Shown: positions 11,997 through 24,473, numbered from the stretch's first letter. The stretch is DNA of 64,000 nt from Paenibacillus monticola (GCF_009664975.1 NZ_WJXB01000002.1:930001-994000), one strand, 5' to 3'. The notes: generated from the letters alone by a model not told the origin. Translations and numbers: made by a program.

Positions 11997-13856
11997 TTAT
12001 AGAAACCTGAACTGCGCTTCAATCAGACCGTTATACACACCGTCATGGGAGGTCAGTTCACGATGGGTTCCTTCTTCTTTGATCTCACCATGATCCAGAA
12101 CAACAATTTTGTCGGCATGCCGAATGGTTGATAGTCGGTGAGCGACGATAAATGAAGTTCGTCCTTGCAGCAAGATTTTGAGCGCATCCTGAATCTTCAG
12201 CTCCGTCTCCGTATCAATACTCGCTGTCGCTTCATCCAGGATCAGAATCCGTGGATTGGCCAGCAGTGCCCGGGCAAAGGAGAGAAGCTGCCGTTGTCCC
12301 ATGGACAACGCACTGCCGCGCTCTTCAACCTCCGTCTCATAACCTCCGGGAAGTTTGGTGATGAAGTCATGTGCGTCCACCGCTTTAGCGGCTTCCTCCA
12401 CTTCCTTGTCGGTGGCATCGAGTCGCCCAAAACGGATATTATCCCGAATCGTTCCCGAGAAAATAAAGGTATCCTGCAAAACGATACTGACTTGCGTGCG
12501 CAGACTTTCCAACGTCACCTCACGGATATCAATGCCATCAATGGTAATTCGTCCGGCCGTAATATCATAAAATCGACTAATCAGGTTAATGATAGTACTT
12601 TTTCCGGAACCCGTATGACCGACAAGCGCGATCGATTGCCCCGCCTTGACGTCCAGACTAATACCCTTTAAAGCTGCACGCCCCTTTTCATATTCGAACA
12701 CAACCTGATCAAAATTGATGTCGCCGCGAATCGTTGGCAGTGGTTTGGCTCCAGGCTTATCTTGAACTGATGGCTGCTCATCCAAATACTCAAAGATCCG
12801 TTCCGAGGAAGCCATTGCTACCAGCAGCTGATTATACATCTGCCCCAAACGGTTAATAGGGTCCCAGAAATTACTGACATACGTACTGAAAGCGACGAGA
12901 AAGCCTATGGTGAGTTCACCTGATTCAATAAGATGAGCTCCATACCAGAACAGAATCATGGTTCCGAAGCCGCCTGTGATCTCAATAATTGGACCAAACG
13001 CTTGGTTCATCGCTGAAGCCTTATTCCAGGATTTCCGGCTATCTGTATTCATTGCATCGAAATAATTCATATTTTCCTGTTCCTGCGTATACGCCTGCGT
13101 AACTCTAATCCCCTGAATCGATTCATTTAGATGTGAATTGATTCTGGAATTCTTCATCCGCACATCCTGCCAGGCCAGCCGGATCTTCTGGCGCAGCTTA
13201 GTCGAGACTAGGAACATGACCGGTACGGTAATCATCACGGCAAGGCCCAACTTCCAGTTAATCAGCAGCAAAATAACCATAATTCCAAGCAGCTGGACAC
13301 AGTCGATCATCAAATTGACGACCCCGTTCGTAAACAGATCCTGCAGAGAGTTGATATCATTCGTTACCCGTACTAATACTGAGCCTGCCGGACGTTTATC
13401 GAAGAAGTTGAACGACAGCTTCTGAATATGTCTGAACAAGTCCGAGCGCAGATCATAAATGACTCTTTGTCCGATCACATTGGTATACTTAATCCGGTAA
13501 ACACCAGCGATCCATTGAATTAAATATAAAACAACGACACTAGCCGTAAGCGTGTAAAGAAGGGTCAGACTTGGGTGTCCGTCCTTGGGAGCAATCGCCT
13601 TGTCTATGGCGAGACTCGTCAGGAAGGGAACAGTCAGCTTAGTAATCGTCCCGAGAATCATCATGATCGATACGAGCGGAAGCATCTGCCTCGCATATGG
13701 CTTCATATATCCGAATAATCTGGTGAACTGCTTCCAGTCAAACGCCTTGTCAATCAGATCGTCATCTTTATATACAAAACGCTCATCAAGAATTTCTGCT
13801 TGCGTCTTCTTCTTCTTTGAACCCCTGGCTATATTTTGATTAGCTTCAAGTTTCAT
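11997..13856 (-). CDS. ABC exporter half-transporter with canonical Walker B, YfiC-like
   Basis: The 619-residue protein has six transmembrane helices (about residues 55-350) followed by a nucleotide-binding domain. Motifs are GHTGSGKST (Walker A), LSMGQ with Met519 where Gly is usual (signature), ILILDEATASID with the catalytic Glu542 (Walker B) and IVAHRLS (switch His). It pairs with the next gene upstream (7-base gap), whose Walker B has Asp instead of Glu. Together they look like a heterodimeric multidrug or lipid exporter of the BmrCD/LmrCD/TM287-288 type. The transported substrate is unknown. No ribosome site peculiarity was noted. Confidence 0.88.
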   Translation of the reverse strand: MKLEANQNIARGSKKKKTQAEILDERFVYKDDDLIDKAFDWKQFTRLFGYMKPYARQMLPLVSIMMILGTITKLTVPFLTSLAIDKAIAPKDGHPSLTLLYTLTASVVVLYLIQWIAGVYRIKYTNVIGQRVIYDLRSDLFRHIQKLSFNFFDKRPAGSVLVRVTNDINSLQDLFTNGVVNLMIDCVQLLGIMVILLLINWKLGLAVMITVPVMFLVSTKLRQKIRLAWQDVRMKNSRINSHLNESIQGIRVTQAYTQEQENMNYFDAMNTDSRKSWNKASAMNQAFGPIIEITGGFGTMILFWYGAHLIESGELTIGFLVAFSTYVSNFWDPINRLGQMYNQLLVAMASSERIFEYLDEQPSVQDKPGAKPLPTIRGDINFDQVVFEYEKGRAALKGISLDVKAGQSIALVGHTGSGKSTIINLISRFYDITAGRITIDGIDIREVTLESLRTQVSIVLQDTFIFSGTIRDNIRFGRLDATDKEVEEAAKAVDAHDFITKLPGGYETEVEERGSALSMGQRQLLSFARALLANPRILILDEATASIDTETELKIQDALKILLQGRTSFIVAHRLSTIRHADKIVVLDHGEIKEEGTHRELTSHDGVYNGLIEAQFRFL

Positions 13857-13862
13857 ACGGCC

Positions 13863-15623
13863 TCACTCCCCCTTTCTTCCGGTATCTCTTGCCAAATAAT
13901 CAGCGTATTGAATCCGGTAGACATCTTGATAGGGACCGTGCACCTCGATAAGCTCTTTATGTGTACCTCGCTGAATCATCCGTCCTTCATTCATAACAAT
14001 AATCAGATCGGCATGACGCAACGAGGAGATCCGGTGGGCAATAATAAGTGTTGTGCGTCCTCGCATAACCTCTTGAAAGCCCGCTTGAATCTCATGCTCC
14101 GTCTCCATATCAACAGCGCTGGTCGCATCATCGAGAATAAGAATCCGCGGGTTCTTCAGCAGAGCTCTAGCGATCGCAATCCGCTGCTTCTGTCCGCCGG
14201 AAAGACCCATTCCGCGTTCGCCTACAACTGTTTCGTACCCCTCCGGCATCTCCATAATGAACTCATGTGCTTTTGCTAATTCTGCAGCTCGGATGATCTC
14301 TTCCATCGTCACATTCTTCAGACCGTAGGATATATTATTGCGGATAGAGGAAGAGAACAGAAAGGTTTCCTGAAACACAGTTGCAATTTGCGAACGCAGG
14401 CTGCGAACATTGTATTCCCTGATATCAACACCATCCAGCGAGATACTCCCTTCATTAACGTCATAGGCGCGCATCATCAGCTGTGTAATCGTTGACTTAC
14501 CGGAACCTGTTCCCCCGAGGAACCCGATGACTGCACCTGAGGCTGCTTCAAAATGAATATCTGTAACCGCTGGCATTTTGTTGCCATAAGCGAAGGTTAC
14601 GTGATTAAATACCACATCTCCTTTGACTTCTGAAGCGATAAGTTCACGGGCAGTTTCTTGATCCTTCACATCAATCTGCTGGTTAAGCACCTGAAGCACA
14701 CGTTCACCTGAAGCCTTGGACTGTGTGTAGTTATTAATATGGAAGCCGAGGCCCCATACGGGCCCGATAATATACCAGATCAAGCTGAAGAAGGCAACCA
14801 GTTCACCAAGCGACATTTCATGATTAATGACCAGCGTTCCGCCTACCCCCAGCAGAATCGCCACACTGACTGAAGCCAACAGCTCCATGACCGGGAAATA
14901 TTTACTCCATAGCTCAGCGGCAAAAATTTGGTTATTCTTATAGCGTTCGTTACGGTGTGAGAACTTTTCTACCTCGTAGGCCTCTCTGGCGAACGATTTG
15001 ACGGTCCGTACACCGGTTACATTCTCCTGAACAGCCGTGGTGAGCGAGCTCAGTGCAAGCCGCATCTCCTGAAAGGCCGGATGAATCTTGGACTCGAATC
15101 GAAAAGCTACAGCCGCCAAAAATGGCATGGTTATCAAAGTCACCAGTGTTAGCTTCCAATTGATCGTGAACATCATGATAGAACCAAAGAACACCATAAA
15201 AAATACGTTCAGTAGCTGGGCAAAGCCAAAACCAATAAATAAACGAATCGCTTCCAGATCCCCGGTCAGCCGGGACATCAAGTCACCTGTCTTGGCCGTA
15301 TCATAATAACGGAAAGACAGAAACTGCAACTTCTCATAGCAGGCATTGCGCAACCGGTAGGCGAGAAAGTTGCCTAGCCGCCCGCCAAAAAATCCGTGTG
15401 CAAATTGCAGACACGCTTTTACGAATACTACAGCCAGTACACTGAGTGCCAATACTGGCACCTCTGTGAACTTCATGGGTACAATCACATCATCGATCAA
15501 CCTTCTTAACAAGTTCGGGGTAATCAGCCCCACTGCAGTTGCCGCGGCCAAGCATACAATTGAAAGAATCAAAAAATGCAGCTTTTCCCGGTAAAAGCCC
15601 CGCAGTTGCCTGAGAACTTCCAT
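13863..15623 (-). CDS. ABC exporter half-transporter with degenerate Walker B, YfiB-like
   Basis: The 586-residue protein has six membrane segments (about residues 15-300) and a nucleotide-binding domain with GGTGSGKST, a canonical LSGGQ signature, ILILDDATSAVD and IIAHRIS. Asp499 stands in place of the catalytic Glu after Walker B. This is the mark of the degenerate ATP site in heterodimeric exporters; the partner at 11997-13856 supplies the matching non-standard LSMGQ signature. The two genes are in one operon. GGAGGAG precedes the ATG. A triple hairpin repeat lies just upstream (15637-15748), in the region where the promoter should be. Confidence 0.88.
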   Translation of the reverse strand: MEVLRQLRGFYREKLHFLILSIVCLAAATAVGLITPNLLRRLIDDVIVPMKFTEVPVLALSVLAVVFVKACLQFAHGFFGGRLGNFLAYRLRNACYEKLQFLSFRYYDTAKTGDLMSRLTGDLEAIRLFIGFGFAQLLNVFFMVFFGSIMMFTINWKLTLVTLITMPFLAAVAFRFESKIHPAFQEMRLALSSLTTAVQENVTGVRTVKSFAREAYEVEKFSHRNERYKNNQIFAAELWSKYFPVMELLASVSVAILLGVGGTLVINHEMSLGELVAFFSLIWYIIGPVWGLGFHINNYTQSKASGERVLQVLNQQIDVKDQETARELIASEVKGDVVFNHVTFAYGNKMPAVTDIHFEAASGAVIGFLGGTGSGKSTITQLMMRAYDVNEGSISLDGVDIREYNVRSLRSQIATVFQETFLFSSSIRNNISYGLKNVTMEEIIRAAELAKAHEFIMEMPEGYETVVGERGMGLSGGQKQRIAIARALLKNPRILILDDATSAVDMETEHEIQAGFQEVMRGRTTLIIAHRISSLRHADLIIVMNEGRMIQRGTHKELIEVHGPYQDVYRIQYADYLARDTGRKGE

Positions 15624-15636
15624 ATCTCTCCTCCTA

Positions 15637-15748
15637 TAAGCTTTACGAAGTAAAGCTCACTTCGTAAGCATTGACTTAAGCTTTACGAAGGACTCGCTTC
15701 GTAAGCATTGACTTAAGCTTTACGAAGGGCTAGCTTCGCAAGCATTGA
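15637..15748. repeat. Three tandem hairpin repeats
   Basis: Three units begin at 15637, 15677 and about 15714, each of the form TAAGCTTTACGAAG, a short loop, then CTTCGTAAGCATTGA (last copy CTTCGCAAGCATTGA). Each unit is an inverted repeat, so RNA from either strand would form three successive hairpins. They sit 14 bases upstream of an ABC exporter gene. The core CTTCGTAAGCAT recurs, inverted, at 53.5-53.7 kb. Confidence 0.75.
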
Positions 15749-16072
15749 TCTCGTCTGATACAGCATAGCTTACATCGTAAGCTATCCTTTTTAGCGCTTT
15801 CATTTTAGTGACTTTAAGCAGTTTATCATCCATAATTTAATGCGGCAAAGCGGAGAATGGACCATTTTCATCGGTTTATCGGAAAAAGCCCACTTAAGGC
15901 AGGGGAAATAGACGTATATATCTTTAATTGCTCCTTATTACTCGTAAATGCTGATGAATTATACTTAGGTACTAATTTGCTGATATCTCCCCAAGCTAAA
16001 TCTGCCCTTTTTACGGATTTATTCCTATAATATTCTATTTAACGATCTTTTTATTTTGGAAAATAGCAAAAC
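15749..16072. other. AT-rich intergenic region without visible gene
   Basis: No frame with a start and ribosome site is visible on either strand here. The ABC exporter promoter is expected in this region or in the repeats beside it, but I could not pick a convincing -35/-10 pair. Confidence 0.5.
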
Positions 16073-16105
16073 AAAAAGCGTATCCAGAATTCGGACACGC
16101 TTTTA
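16073..16105 (-). terminator. Terminator of the suf operon
   Basis: On the minus strand AAAGCGTGTCC pairs with GGATACGCTTT around GAATTCT, followed by a T-rich run. It lies 20 bases after the sufB stop codon. Confidence 0.85.
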
Positions 16106-16125
16106 TAGGTATTATTTGTATATGA

Positions 16126-17523
16126 TTAACCGATACTACCTTCCATCTCCATCTTGATCAGACGATTCATTTCTACTGCGTATTCCATCGGCAGCTCTTT
16201 GGTGAAGGGTTCAATGAAGCCCATTACGATCATTTGCGTTGCTTCGGCATCTGTCAGGCCACGGCTCATCAGATAAAACAACTGCTCTTCAGAAACCTTG
16301 GAGACCGTTGCTTCATGCTCAAGCGTAATGTTATCGTTCATGATCTCATTGTAAGGGATCGTATCCGAAGTGGATAGATTATCCATAATGAGCGTATCGC
16401 ATTTAATATTCGACTTGGCACCATCCGCATTGCGGCCAAAGGAAGCAAGTCCACGGTAAGTAACTTTACCACCATGTTTGCTGATCGACTTCGACACAAT
16501 TGTAGAAGTGGTATCAGGAGCCAGATGAATCATCTTAGCACCCGCATCCTGATGCTGGCCTTTACCTGCTACCGCGATGGAAAGCACTGATCCCTTAGCT
16601 CCACGGCCCTTAAGCACAACTGCCGGGTACTTCATGGTCAGCTTGGAGCCAATGTTGCCATCGACCCATTCCATCGTTGCGTTCTCTTCGGCAACTGCAC
16701 GTTTGGTAACGAGGTTGTAGATGTTTGGTGCCCAGTTCTGAATCGTAGTATAACGTACACGCGCGTTCTTCATACACAGGATCTCAACAACTGCACTATG
16801 CAGGGAATTCGTGCTGTAGATTGGAGCTGTACAGCCCTCTACATAATGTACGAAGCTATCTTCGTCAGCAAGAATCAGGGTACGCTCGAATTGGCCCATG
16901 TTCTCGGAGTTGATACGGAAGTAAGCCTGCAAAGGCACCTCACATTTAACACCCTTAGGAACGTATATGAAGCTTCCGCCTGACCAGACCGCGCTGTTCA
17001 ATGCAGCAAATTTATTATCAGCCGGAGGGATGATGGTTGCAAAATATTTGCGGAACAATTCCGGATATTCACGCAGTGCAGTATCTGTATCCGTGAAGAT
17101 AACCCCTTGATCTTCCAGAGACTTTTGCATGCTGTGGTATACAACCTCGGACTCATATTGAGCCGAGACGCCAGCTAGGAACTTCTGTTCCGCCTCAGGG
17201 ATACCCAGTTTATCAAACGTTTCCTTGATCTCGGAAGGTACTTCTTCCCAAGTTTTTCCTTGTTTCTCGGATGCTCGCACATAATACTGAATGTCCTCGA
17301 AATCCAGATCGTCCATGTTGCCGCCCCAATTAGGCATCGGCATCTTCCGGAACTGCTCCAGGGATTTCAGACGGAAATCCAGCATCCACTGAGGTTCGTT
17401 CTTGATTGCAGAAATTTCTCTAACAATTTCGGCCGTCAATCCTTTACCAGACTGGAATATCGACTTGTGCTCATCACGGAACCCGTATTGGTATTCCTCC
17501 ATTTCAGGCGCTTTCTTAGCCAT
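16126..17523 (-). CDS. sufB: Fe-S cluster assembly scaffold SufB
   Basis: The 465-residue protein matches SufB throughout, with the typical [10 protein letters not shown] start region and the C-terminal [19 protein letters not shown] motif shared with SufD. SufB with SufC and SufD forms the SufBC2D scaffold on which iron-sulfur clusters are assembled in the cytosol using sulfur from SufS through SufU. It is the last gene of sufC-sufD-sufS-sufU-sufB, 25 bases after sufU, with AAGGAGG before the ATG, and is followed by an intrinsic terminator. The gene order is the standard Bacillota one. Confidence 0.97.
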   Translation of the reverse strand: MAKKAPEMEEYQYGFRDEHKSIFQSGKGLTAEIVREISAIKNEPQWMLDFRLKSLEQFRKMPMPNWGGNMDDLDFEDIQYYVRASEKQGKTWEEVPSEIKETFDKLGIPEAEQKFLAGVSAQYESEVVYHSMQKSLEDQGVIFTDTDTALREYPELFRKYFATIIPPADNKFAALNSAVWSGGSFIYVPKGVKCEVPLQAYFRINSENMGQFERTLILADEDSFVHYVEGCTAPIYSTNSLHSAVVEILCMKNARVRYTTIQNWAPNIYNLVTKRAVAEENATMEWVDGNIGSKLTMKYPAVVLKGRGAKGSVLSIAVAGKGQHQDAGAKMIHLAPDTTSTIVSKSISKHGGKVTYRGLASFGRNADGAKSNIKCDTLIMDNLSTSDTIPYNEIMNDNITLEHEATVSKVSEEQLFYLMSRGLTDAEATQMIVMGFIEPFTKELPMEYAVEMNRLIKMEMEGSIG

Positions 17524-17548
17524 GGTGTCAGCCTCCTTGTTTCTGATG

Positions 17549-20491
<2,943 letters not shown>

Positions 20492-20518
20492 AAGTGGTCT
20501 CCTCCTTCCCTGGCGTCT

Positions 20519-21301
20519 CTATGCTTCCTGTCCTACAGTTTCGTCTTCGATTCCGAGTTCCTCTTTAATCCACTCGTAGCCATCTGCTTCCAGACGCTGT
20601 GCAAGCTCTGGACCACCGGATTTCACGATTCTGCCCTGCATCATGACATGTACAAAATCAGGGGTAACATAGTTCAAAAGGCGTTGGTAATGGGTAATCA
20701 CCAAGAAACCGCGACCTTCACTACGCATAGAGTTGACACCCTCAGCAACAATCTTTAATGCATCAATATCAAGGCCGGAGTCAATCTCGTCCAAAATAAC
20801 GATTTTGGGGTCCAGCATCATCATTTGTAGAATCTCATTACGCTTCTTCTCTCCGCCGGAGAAACCTTCATTTAAGTAACGGTGCAGGAACTCAGGGTTC
20901 ATATCAAGTTCCTTCATCTTGGCTTCCATCTGTCGGATAAAGCGGATCAGCGAAATTTCGCTTCCCTCTTCACGGCGGGAATTAATAGCACTGCGCAGGA
21001 AGTCGGAGTTCGTGACCCCGGAAATTTCACTTGGATATTGCATCGCCAGAAAAAGACCCGCACGTGCACGTTCGTCAACAGCCATCTCCAGTAGATTTTC
21101 GCCTTCCAGCGTAGCTGTACCTTCCGTAACTTCATACTTCGGATGGCCCATTAGGGCAGAAGCCAAAGTACTCTTACCTGTACCGTTTGGTCCCATGATG
21201 GCGTGAACTTCGCCACCTTTCATTTGAAGGTTAATCCCCTTCAAAATTTCTTTTCCTTCAATCGATGCTTTCAGTCCCTCAATGATAAATTCTGCGGCCA
21301 T
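20519..21301 (-). CDS. sufC: Fe-S assembly ATPase SufC
   Basis: The 260-residue ABC-type ATPase has GPNGTGKST (Walker A), FSGGEKKR (signature) and IVILDEIDSGLD (Walker B), as in SufC. It drives conformational change in the SufBC2D complex. I placed the start at the ATG at 21301 (MAAEFIIEG), since GGAGGG lies 9 bases upstream; the ATG at 21319 is part of that ribosome site. It is the first gene of the operon and follows a promoter with a Fur-like box. Confidence 0.96.
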   Translation of the reverse strand: MAAEFIIEGLKASIEGKEILKGINLQMKGGEVHAIMGPNGTGKSTLASALMGHPKYEVTEGTATLEGENLLEMAVDERARAGLFLAMQYPSEISGVTNSDFLRSAINSRREEGSEISLIRFIRQMEAKMKELDMNPEFLHRYLNEGFSGGEKKRNEILQMMMLDPKIVILDEIDSGLDIDALKIVAEGVNSMRSEGRGFLVITHYQRLLNYVTPDFVHVMMQGRIVKSGGPELAQRLEADGYEWIKEELGIEDETVGQEA

Positions 21302-21404
21302 AATTAATATTCCCTCCATTGATCGATTTGCGAAATCAGAAAGCTGTATTTTAACAGGGTGTCCCTGATGCCAGCATAATTAGATTCTATATCACATTGT
21401 AATT

Positions 21405-21442
21405 ATTATAAATTGAAACTCGTTGATTATCAATGATTCTCA
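21405..21442 (-). promoter_or_regulatory. suf promoter with a Fur-like box
   Basis: On the minus strand TTGATA (21428-21433) and TATAAT (21405-21410) are 17 bases apart, a strong SigA promoter about 105 bases before sufC. TGAGAATCATTGATAATCA (21424-21442) overlaps the -35 and resembles a Fur or PerR operator (7-1-7 pattern TGATAAT-N-ATTATCA with a few mismatches). Iron control of suf is plausible but not shown. Confidence 0.6.
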
Positions 21443-21531
21443 CTAATTTTATAACAAACAATGTTTTTTTACAAACATCTATTTGCAGATTTCAATACTT
21501 CAAGAGCGATAAAATCCTTTTATCAGGCTGA

Positions 21532-22104
21532 TTATTCTGCTAATGCAGACTTTATAATATTAGTTTGCCGTTCGAACTCTTCATCACTGAGAACCGGACG
21601 AAATCCCCCAGCATCAGGTAGAGAGGTTAATTCTATCCATGAGCGGCAGCCAGAATATTCTGGAAGCACCTTAATCTCCAGCGGCTCTTCCAATATATAG
21701 ACCCTAAGCAGCAGAACATGCAATGGTTCTGTGGCTTTCCAGCGTAATCTTTCGCTAGCCAAGCCTTGACTCCACATATGATAAGGGTAGAGCAGCTCCA
21801 ATTGCTCCAAAGTACGGACTTCCAAATCTGCAACAGCCTCGGCATAAGCGTTCAGTCTGATCTTTGCTGCATTGGGTTGGTAAGCGACGAGAGATTGTTC
21901 GACATAGTGGCGGTCTTGTTCCTTCACCAGATCAGAGCGCTGATGCTCAAAGGTTGGATATAAGTAGAAAGAATGGCTCTTAAGCTCAAACCGCCGTGTC
22001 TCCTCCTCAATTCCGCCTTTACGAAGCACCATAATTTGTTTTCCTTCTATAAGTGCATCTATGGCCGATGCCCACTCTTTTAAAGCTACAGGATTAGTAA
22101 TCAC
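21532..22104 (-). CDS. DUF1802 family protein
   Basis: The 190-residue protein begins with ALKEWASAIDALIEGKQIMVLRKGGI and has FYLYPTFEHQ around residue 50, a pattern I recognise from the DUF1802 family found in cyanobacteria and Bacillota. Function is unknown. No signal peptide or membrane segment is visible. It lies between suf and dps on the same strand, but terminators or promoters separate it from both, so it is probably transcribed alone. GGAG precedes the ATG. Confidence 0.75.
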   Translation of the reverse strand: MITNPVALKEWASAIDALIEGKQIMVLRKGGIEEETRRFELKSHSFYLYPTFEHQRSDLVKEQDRHYVEQSLVAYQPNAAKIRLNAYAEAVADLEVRTLEQLELLYPYHMWSQGLASERLRWKATEPLHVLLLRVYILEEPLEIKVLPEYSGCRSWIELTSLPDAGGFRPVLSDEEFERQTNIIKSALAE

Positions 22105-22198
22105 AGGGAAGCACTCCTCTCCATTGCATATCGTATTAAGATAATTAATTAGGATTATATCTCCTGCGGCAATCTTACGCGAAATTTACGAAAAAAGA

Positions 22199-22232
22199 AA
22201 AATAAAGCCTCCGTATTAGGGAGGCTTTATTG
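22199..22232 (-). terminator. Terminator of dps
   Basis: AATAAAGCCTCC pairs with GGAGGCTTTATT around a short loop; on the minus strand it lies after the dps stop and is followed by a T-containing tract. The stem is symmetrical, so it could act in both directions. Confidence 0.8.
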
Positions 22233-22267
22233 ACTACATATAGTGCTATTGCATGAAAAATATTTAT

Positions 22268-22729
22268 TCAGCCCAAGAATGAACGCAGCATCCATTGATG
22301 TTTCTCGAAATCGCTACGGGTCTTGATGAACAGATCTGCTGTAGGCTGATCCGTTACTTGTTCCGCAAGCTCAATGCCTTCGGTCAACTCCTCGGAGATC
22401 GTTGCAAAGTCTTCAATAAGACTCTGAACCATTCCCCTTGCGTCTTCTTTACCAGTAGCTTCTTGAATCGTGGAAAGTTCCAAATATTCTTTCATAGTGG
22501 CTGCGGGGCTGCCTTTGATGCTTAACAGCCGTTCGGCTACCTCGTCCATTTTGACTGTAACTTCATCATACAAATTTTCGAATTTTACGTGAAGGGAGAA
22601 GAATTGCTCACCTTTAACGTACCAGTGGAAATTATGAATCTTAACATACAATACATTCAAGTTTGCGACCTGACGATTCAGAACTTGCTCCAGAGAAGCA
22701 GTATTTACTTTGTTAGATGCCTTAGTCAT
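22268..22729 (-). CDS. Dps family DNA-binding ferritin-like protein
   Basis: The 153-residue protein has the ferroxidase ligands of Dps: KIHNFHWYVKG (His near residue 33-36) and DEVAERLLSIKGSP (Asp and Glu near residue 61-65). Dps subunits form a dodecamer that oxidises and stores iron with hydrogen peroxide and protects DNA. The N-terminus is short with a Lys tail, like Bacillus MrgA/Dps. The gene is monocistronic with GGAAGG before the ATG. AT-rich PerR/Fur-like boxes upstream suggest peroxide or iron control. Confidence 0.92.
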   Translation of the reverse strand: MTKASNKVNTASLEQVLNRQVANLNVLYVKIHNFHWYVKGEQFFSLHVKFENLYDEVTVKMDEVAERLLSIKGSPAATMKEYLELSTIQEATGKEDARGMVQSLIEDFATISEELTEGIELAEQVTDQPTADLFIKTRSDFEKHQWMLRSFLG

Positions 22730-22781
22730 AATAATTATCCCTTCCTTATCCTTAATTTAGCCGGCTGTATTATTATCAGTT
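22726..22781 (-). promoter_or_regulatory. Possible PerR/Fur boxes upstream of dps
   Basis: Two AT-rich near-palindromes lie on the minus strand before dps: TGATAATAATACAG (about 22767-22780) and GGATAATTATTATGA (22726-22740), the second overlapping the ATG. Both resemble the PerR box TTATAATNATTATAA in one half or more. Control of dps/mrgA by PerR is known in Bacillus; binding here is inferred. Confidence 0.4.
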
Positions 22782-22930
22782 CGGCCTTAGAGTTGTCTAT
22801 ACTCATTTTACCCTCCATGAACTAAGACGAAACAAAAAGTTGGCAATCCTAGTTTCTACTAAGATACCCTGCATTATGCTCTGTTCAAAAAATTATATTG
22901 TTACACCTATGCTTTCTTATATTCATGAAA

Positions 22931-22950
22931 AAGAGGCCCTTAGGCCTCTT
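22931..22950 (-). terminator. Terminator of yunC
   Basis: AAGAGGCCT pairs with AGGCCTCTT; on the minus strand it is followed by TTTTTC and lies 30 bases after the yunC stop codon. Confidence 0.8.
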
Positions 22951-22979
22951 ACATTTTACAAAATATTGAATTTTTCTAA

Positions 22980-23282
22980 TTACAGCATTCGAAGCAGCGC
23001 GTCTACGCCGCTCATACCCGGGACAATTCCAAGACATTCCGCTTCTATAGTAACAGACTCCATCGGGGCAGCCAGCAGCTGCGACAATGTACGCACCCCC
23101 ACAGCACGTGCAGCTATGATATGTCGGTCACTGAGCTGCTCATTAAGCAGTCCTACATCCAATGCACCACACATAATATACCCGCGGCTTGTGCTTATGG
23201 TAAGCAGCGTTGTTTTCGGCAACTTAACCTCAACACCGACCAGAGTATGATCACCTACCTTAATAGGTTCTATGGTAACCAA
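22980..23282 (-). CDS. yunC: YunC-like DUF1805 protein
   Basis: The small protein (about 100 residues) has the hallmark block GYIMCGALDVGLLNE and ARAVGVRTLSQLL of the YunC/DUF1805 family. Function is unknown; in Bacillus subtilis yunC neighbours yunD, whereas here the YunD-like gene is 18 kb away. I place the start at TTG (23282, MVTIEPIKV), eight bases after GGGAGG. The frame extends to a GTG at 23291, but that codon overlaps the ribosome site. Confidence 0.82.
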   Translation of the reverse strand: MVTIEPIKVGDHTLVGVEVKLPKTTLLTISTSRGYIMCGALDVGLLNEQLSDRHIIAARAVGVRTLSQLLAAPMESVTIEAECLGIVPGMSGVDALLRML

Positions 23283-23493
23283 TACCAGCACCTCCCAATT
23301 TCGTGATTCTCGATGTATGTGTATGCGTCTCCTCCTGGTAATGTGTGGACTATAAACCTATACCTACGAGGATAAATGGTTCCCAAGTACTAATAGCTTA
23401 TTTACAGGTATATGATTATTTCCAATTTAATGATATAGTTTATCTACTTTCTTACATCTGTAATGTCGTTTATAACGAAAAGCTGGGGGATTT

Positions 23494-23997
23494 ATGGACA
23501 AAAAACTACAAAACATAGACGGCAACTATCTCTTTAACGTCGACATCCTGATTAATGCCCGTACCAACCCGCTTGCATTGCAATATTTGCTTGAAATGTT
23601 GAACAGCAATGACAAAACAACTGATTTCAACATTAATTCAGGTATTGAATTGGGTAGAACCATTGATAATCTTCTACGCTCTGCCAAATTGGTCATTAAG
23701 CAAGAAGCCGCTTCTGCCCATCCATTAAAAATACCAATGAAAGACTCCAAACAGCAAGCAGAACAACCTCCAACACAGCGCGTAATAGAAACACCAGCCG
23801 ATGCCTATGGTAAGATCCGTGAATATATTCAAAATAAACAACTAGTTCGCCTCAGAACAAATCGTCATGGCAAGCAAGTGTCCATGCCCTGCCGTATTTT
23901 GAATTTTGATGAAGCTGCCAACTCGCTGAGTGTTTATCATGTGGATGAGAAACAGGTCTATACCTTCAACTTGAATGAGATCGACGAATTTCTGTAA
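23494..23997 (+). CDS. Hypothetical protein, 167 residues
   Basis: The protein starts at ATG after GGGGG. Residues 1-75 are mostly helical with the repeated theme LLEMLNS and LLRSAKLVIKQ; a Gln/Pro-rich linker spans about 85-100; the C-terminal part (about 108-167) is basic and then strand-rich (VRLRTNRHGKQVSMPCRIL and VYHVDEKQVYTFNLNEIDEFL), resembling a small regulatory or beta-barrel-like domain. I do not recognise a family. It is flanked by its own terminator at 24012-24058 and appears monocistronic. Confidence 0.7.
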   Translation: MDKKLQNIDGNYLFNVDILINARTNPLALQYLLEMLNSNDKTTDFNINSGIELGRTIDNLLRSAKLVIKQEAASAHPLKIPMKDSKQQAEQPPTQRVIETPADAYGKIREYIQNKQLVRLRTNRHGKQVSMPCRILNFDEAANSLSVYHVDEKQVYTFNLNEIDEFL

Positions 23998-24011
23998 GCG
24001 AACACAAGCAA

Positions 24012-24058
24012 ACAAGCACCCTCCTTTTTATTCCAAGGATAGGGTGCTTGTTCTTTTT
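24012..24058. terminator. Intrinsic terminator after the 23.5 kb gene
   Basis: ACAAGCACCCT pairs with AGGGTGCTTGT and is followed by TTCTTTTT. It lies between the plus-strand hypothetical gene and the minus-strand DUF423 gene, so it may serve both. Confidence 0.85.
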
Positions 24059-24089
24059 CGGGCAGTTATTCACAAGTGCAATATCCGGC

Positions 24090-24473
24090 TTAGGTCTCGG
24101 CTCTGCGTGAGAATGCCTCCACGACCAGAAAAATCCAGCCGGCAATAAAGCATACTCCCCCAAGCGGCGTGATCGCTCCCAGTACCTTAACACCAGTAAT
24201 GCTCAGAACATATAAGCTTCCAGAAAATAGTACGATACCACTGCACAGAAGCCAACCCGCCCAGCGCAATCGTGTGCTTTCTCCCCACTGCCCCACCACA
24301 AGTGCAATCAGAATCAGTCCCAGCGCATGGATCATCTGATAATGCACGCCAGTCTCATACACCTGCATGTAATCCTCACTGATGATCGATTTCAGCATAT
24401 GTGCACCAAAGGCACCAATAGCTACACCCAGCATAGCCAGTAATGCTCCCCAAGCCATAAATGTTCGTTGCAT
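24090..24473 (-). CDS. DUF423 family membrane protein, YwdK-like
   Basis: The 127-residue protein has four hydrophobic segments and the DUF423 signature GAFGAHML near the N-terminus and TPLGGVCFIAGW near the C-terminus. The role of the family is unknown. I chose the ATG at 24473 because GAGGAG lies nine bases upstream and the family's N-terminus starts there; the frame continues upstream without family similarity. The gene is single. Confidence 0.87.
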   Translation of the reverse strand: MQRTFMAWGALLAMLGVAIGAFGAHMLKSIISEDYMQVYETGVHYQMIHALGLILIALVVGQWGESTRLRWAGWLLCSGIVLFSGSLYVLSITGVKVLGAITPLGGVCFIAGWIFLVVEAFSRRAET

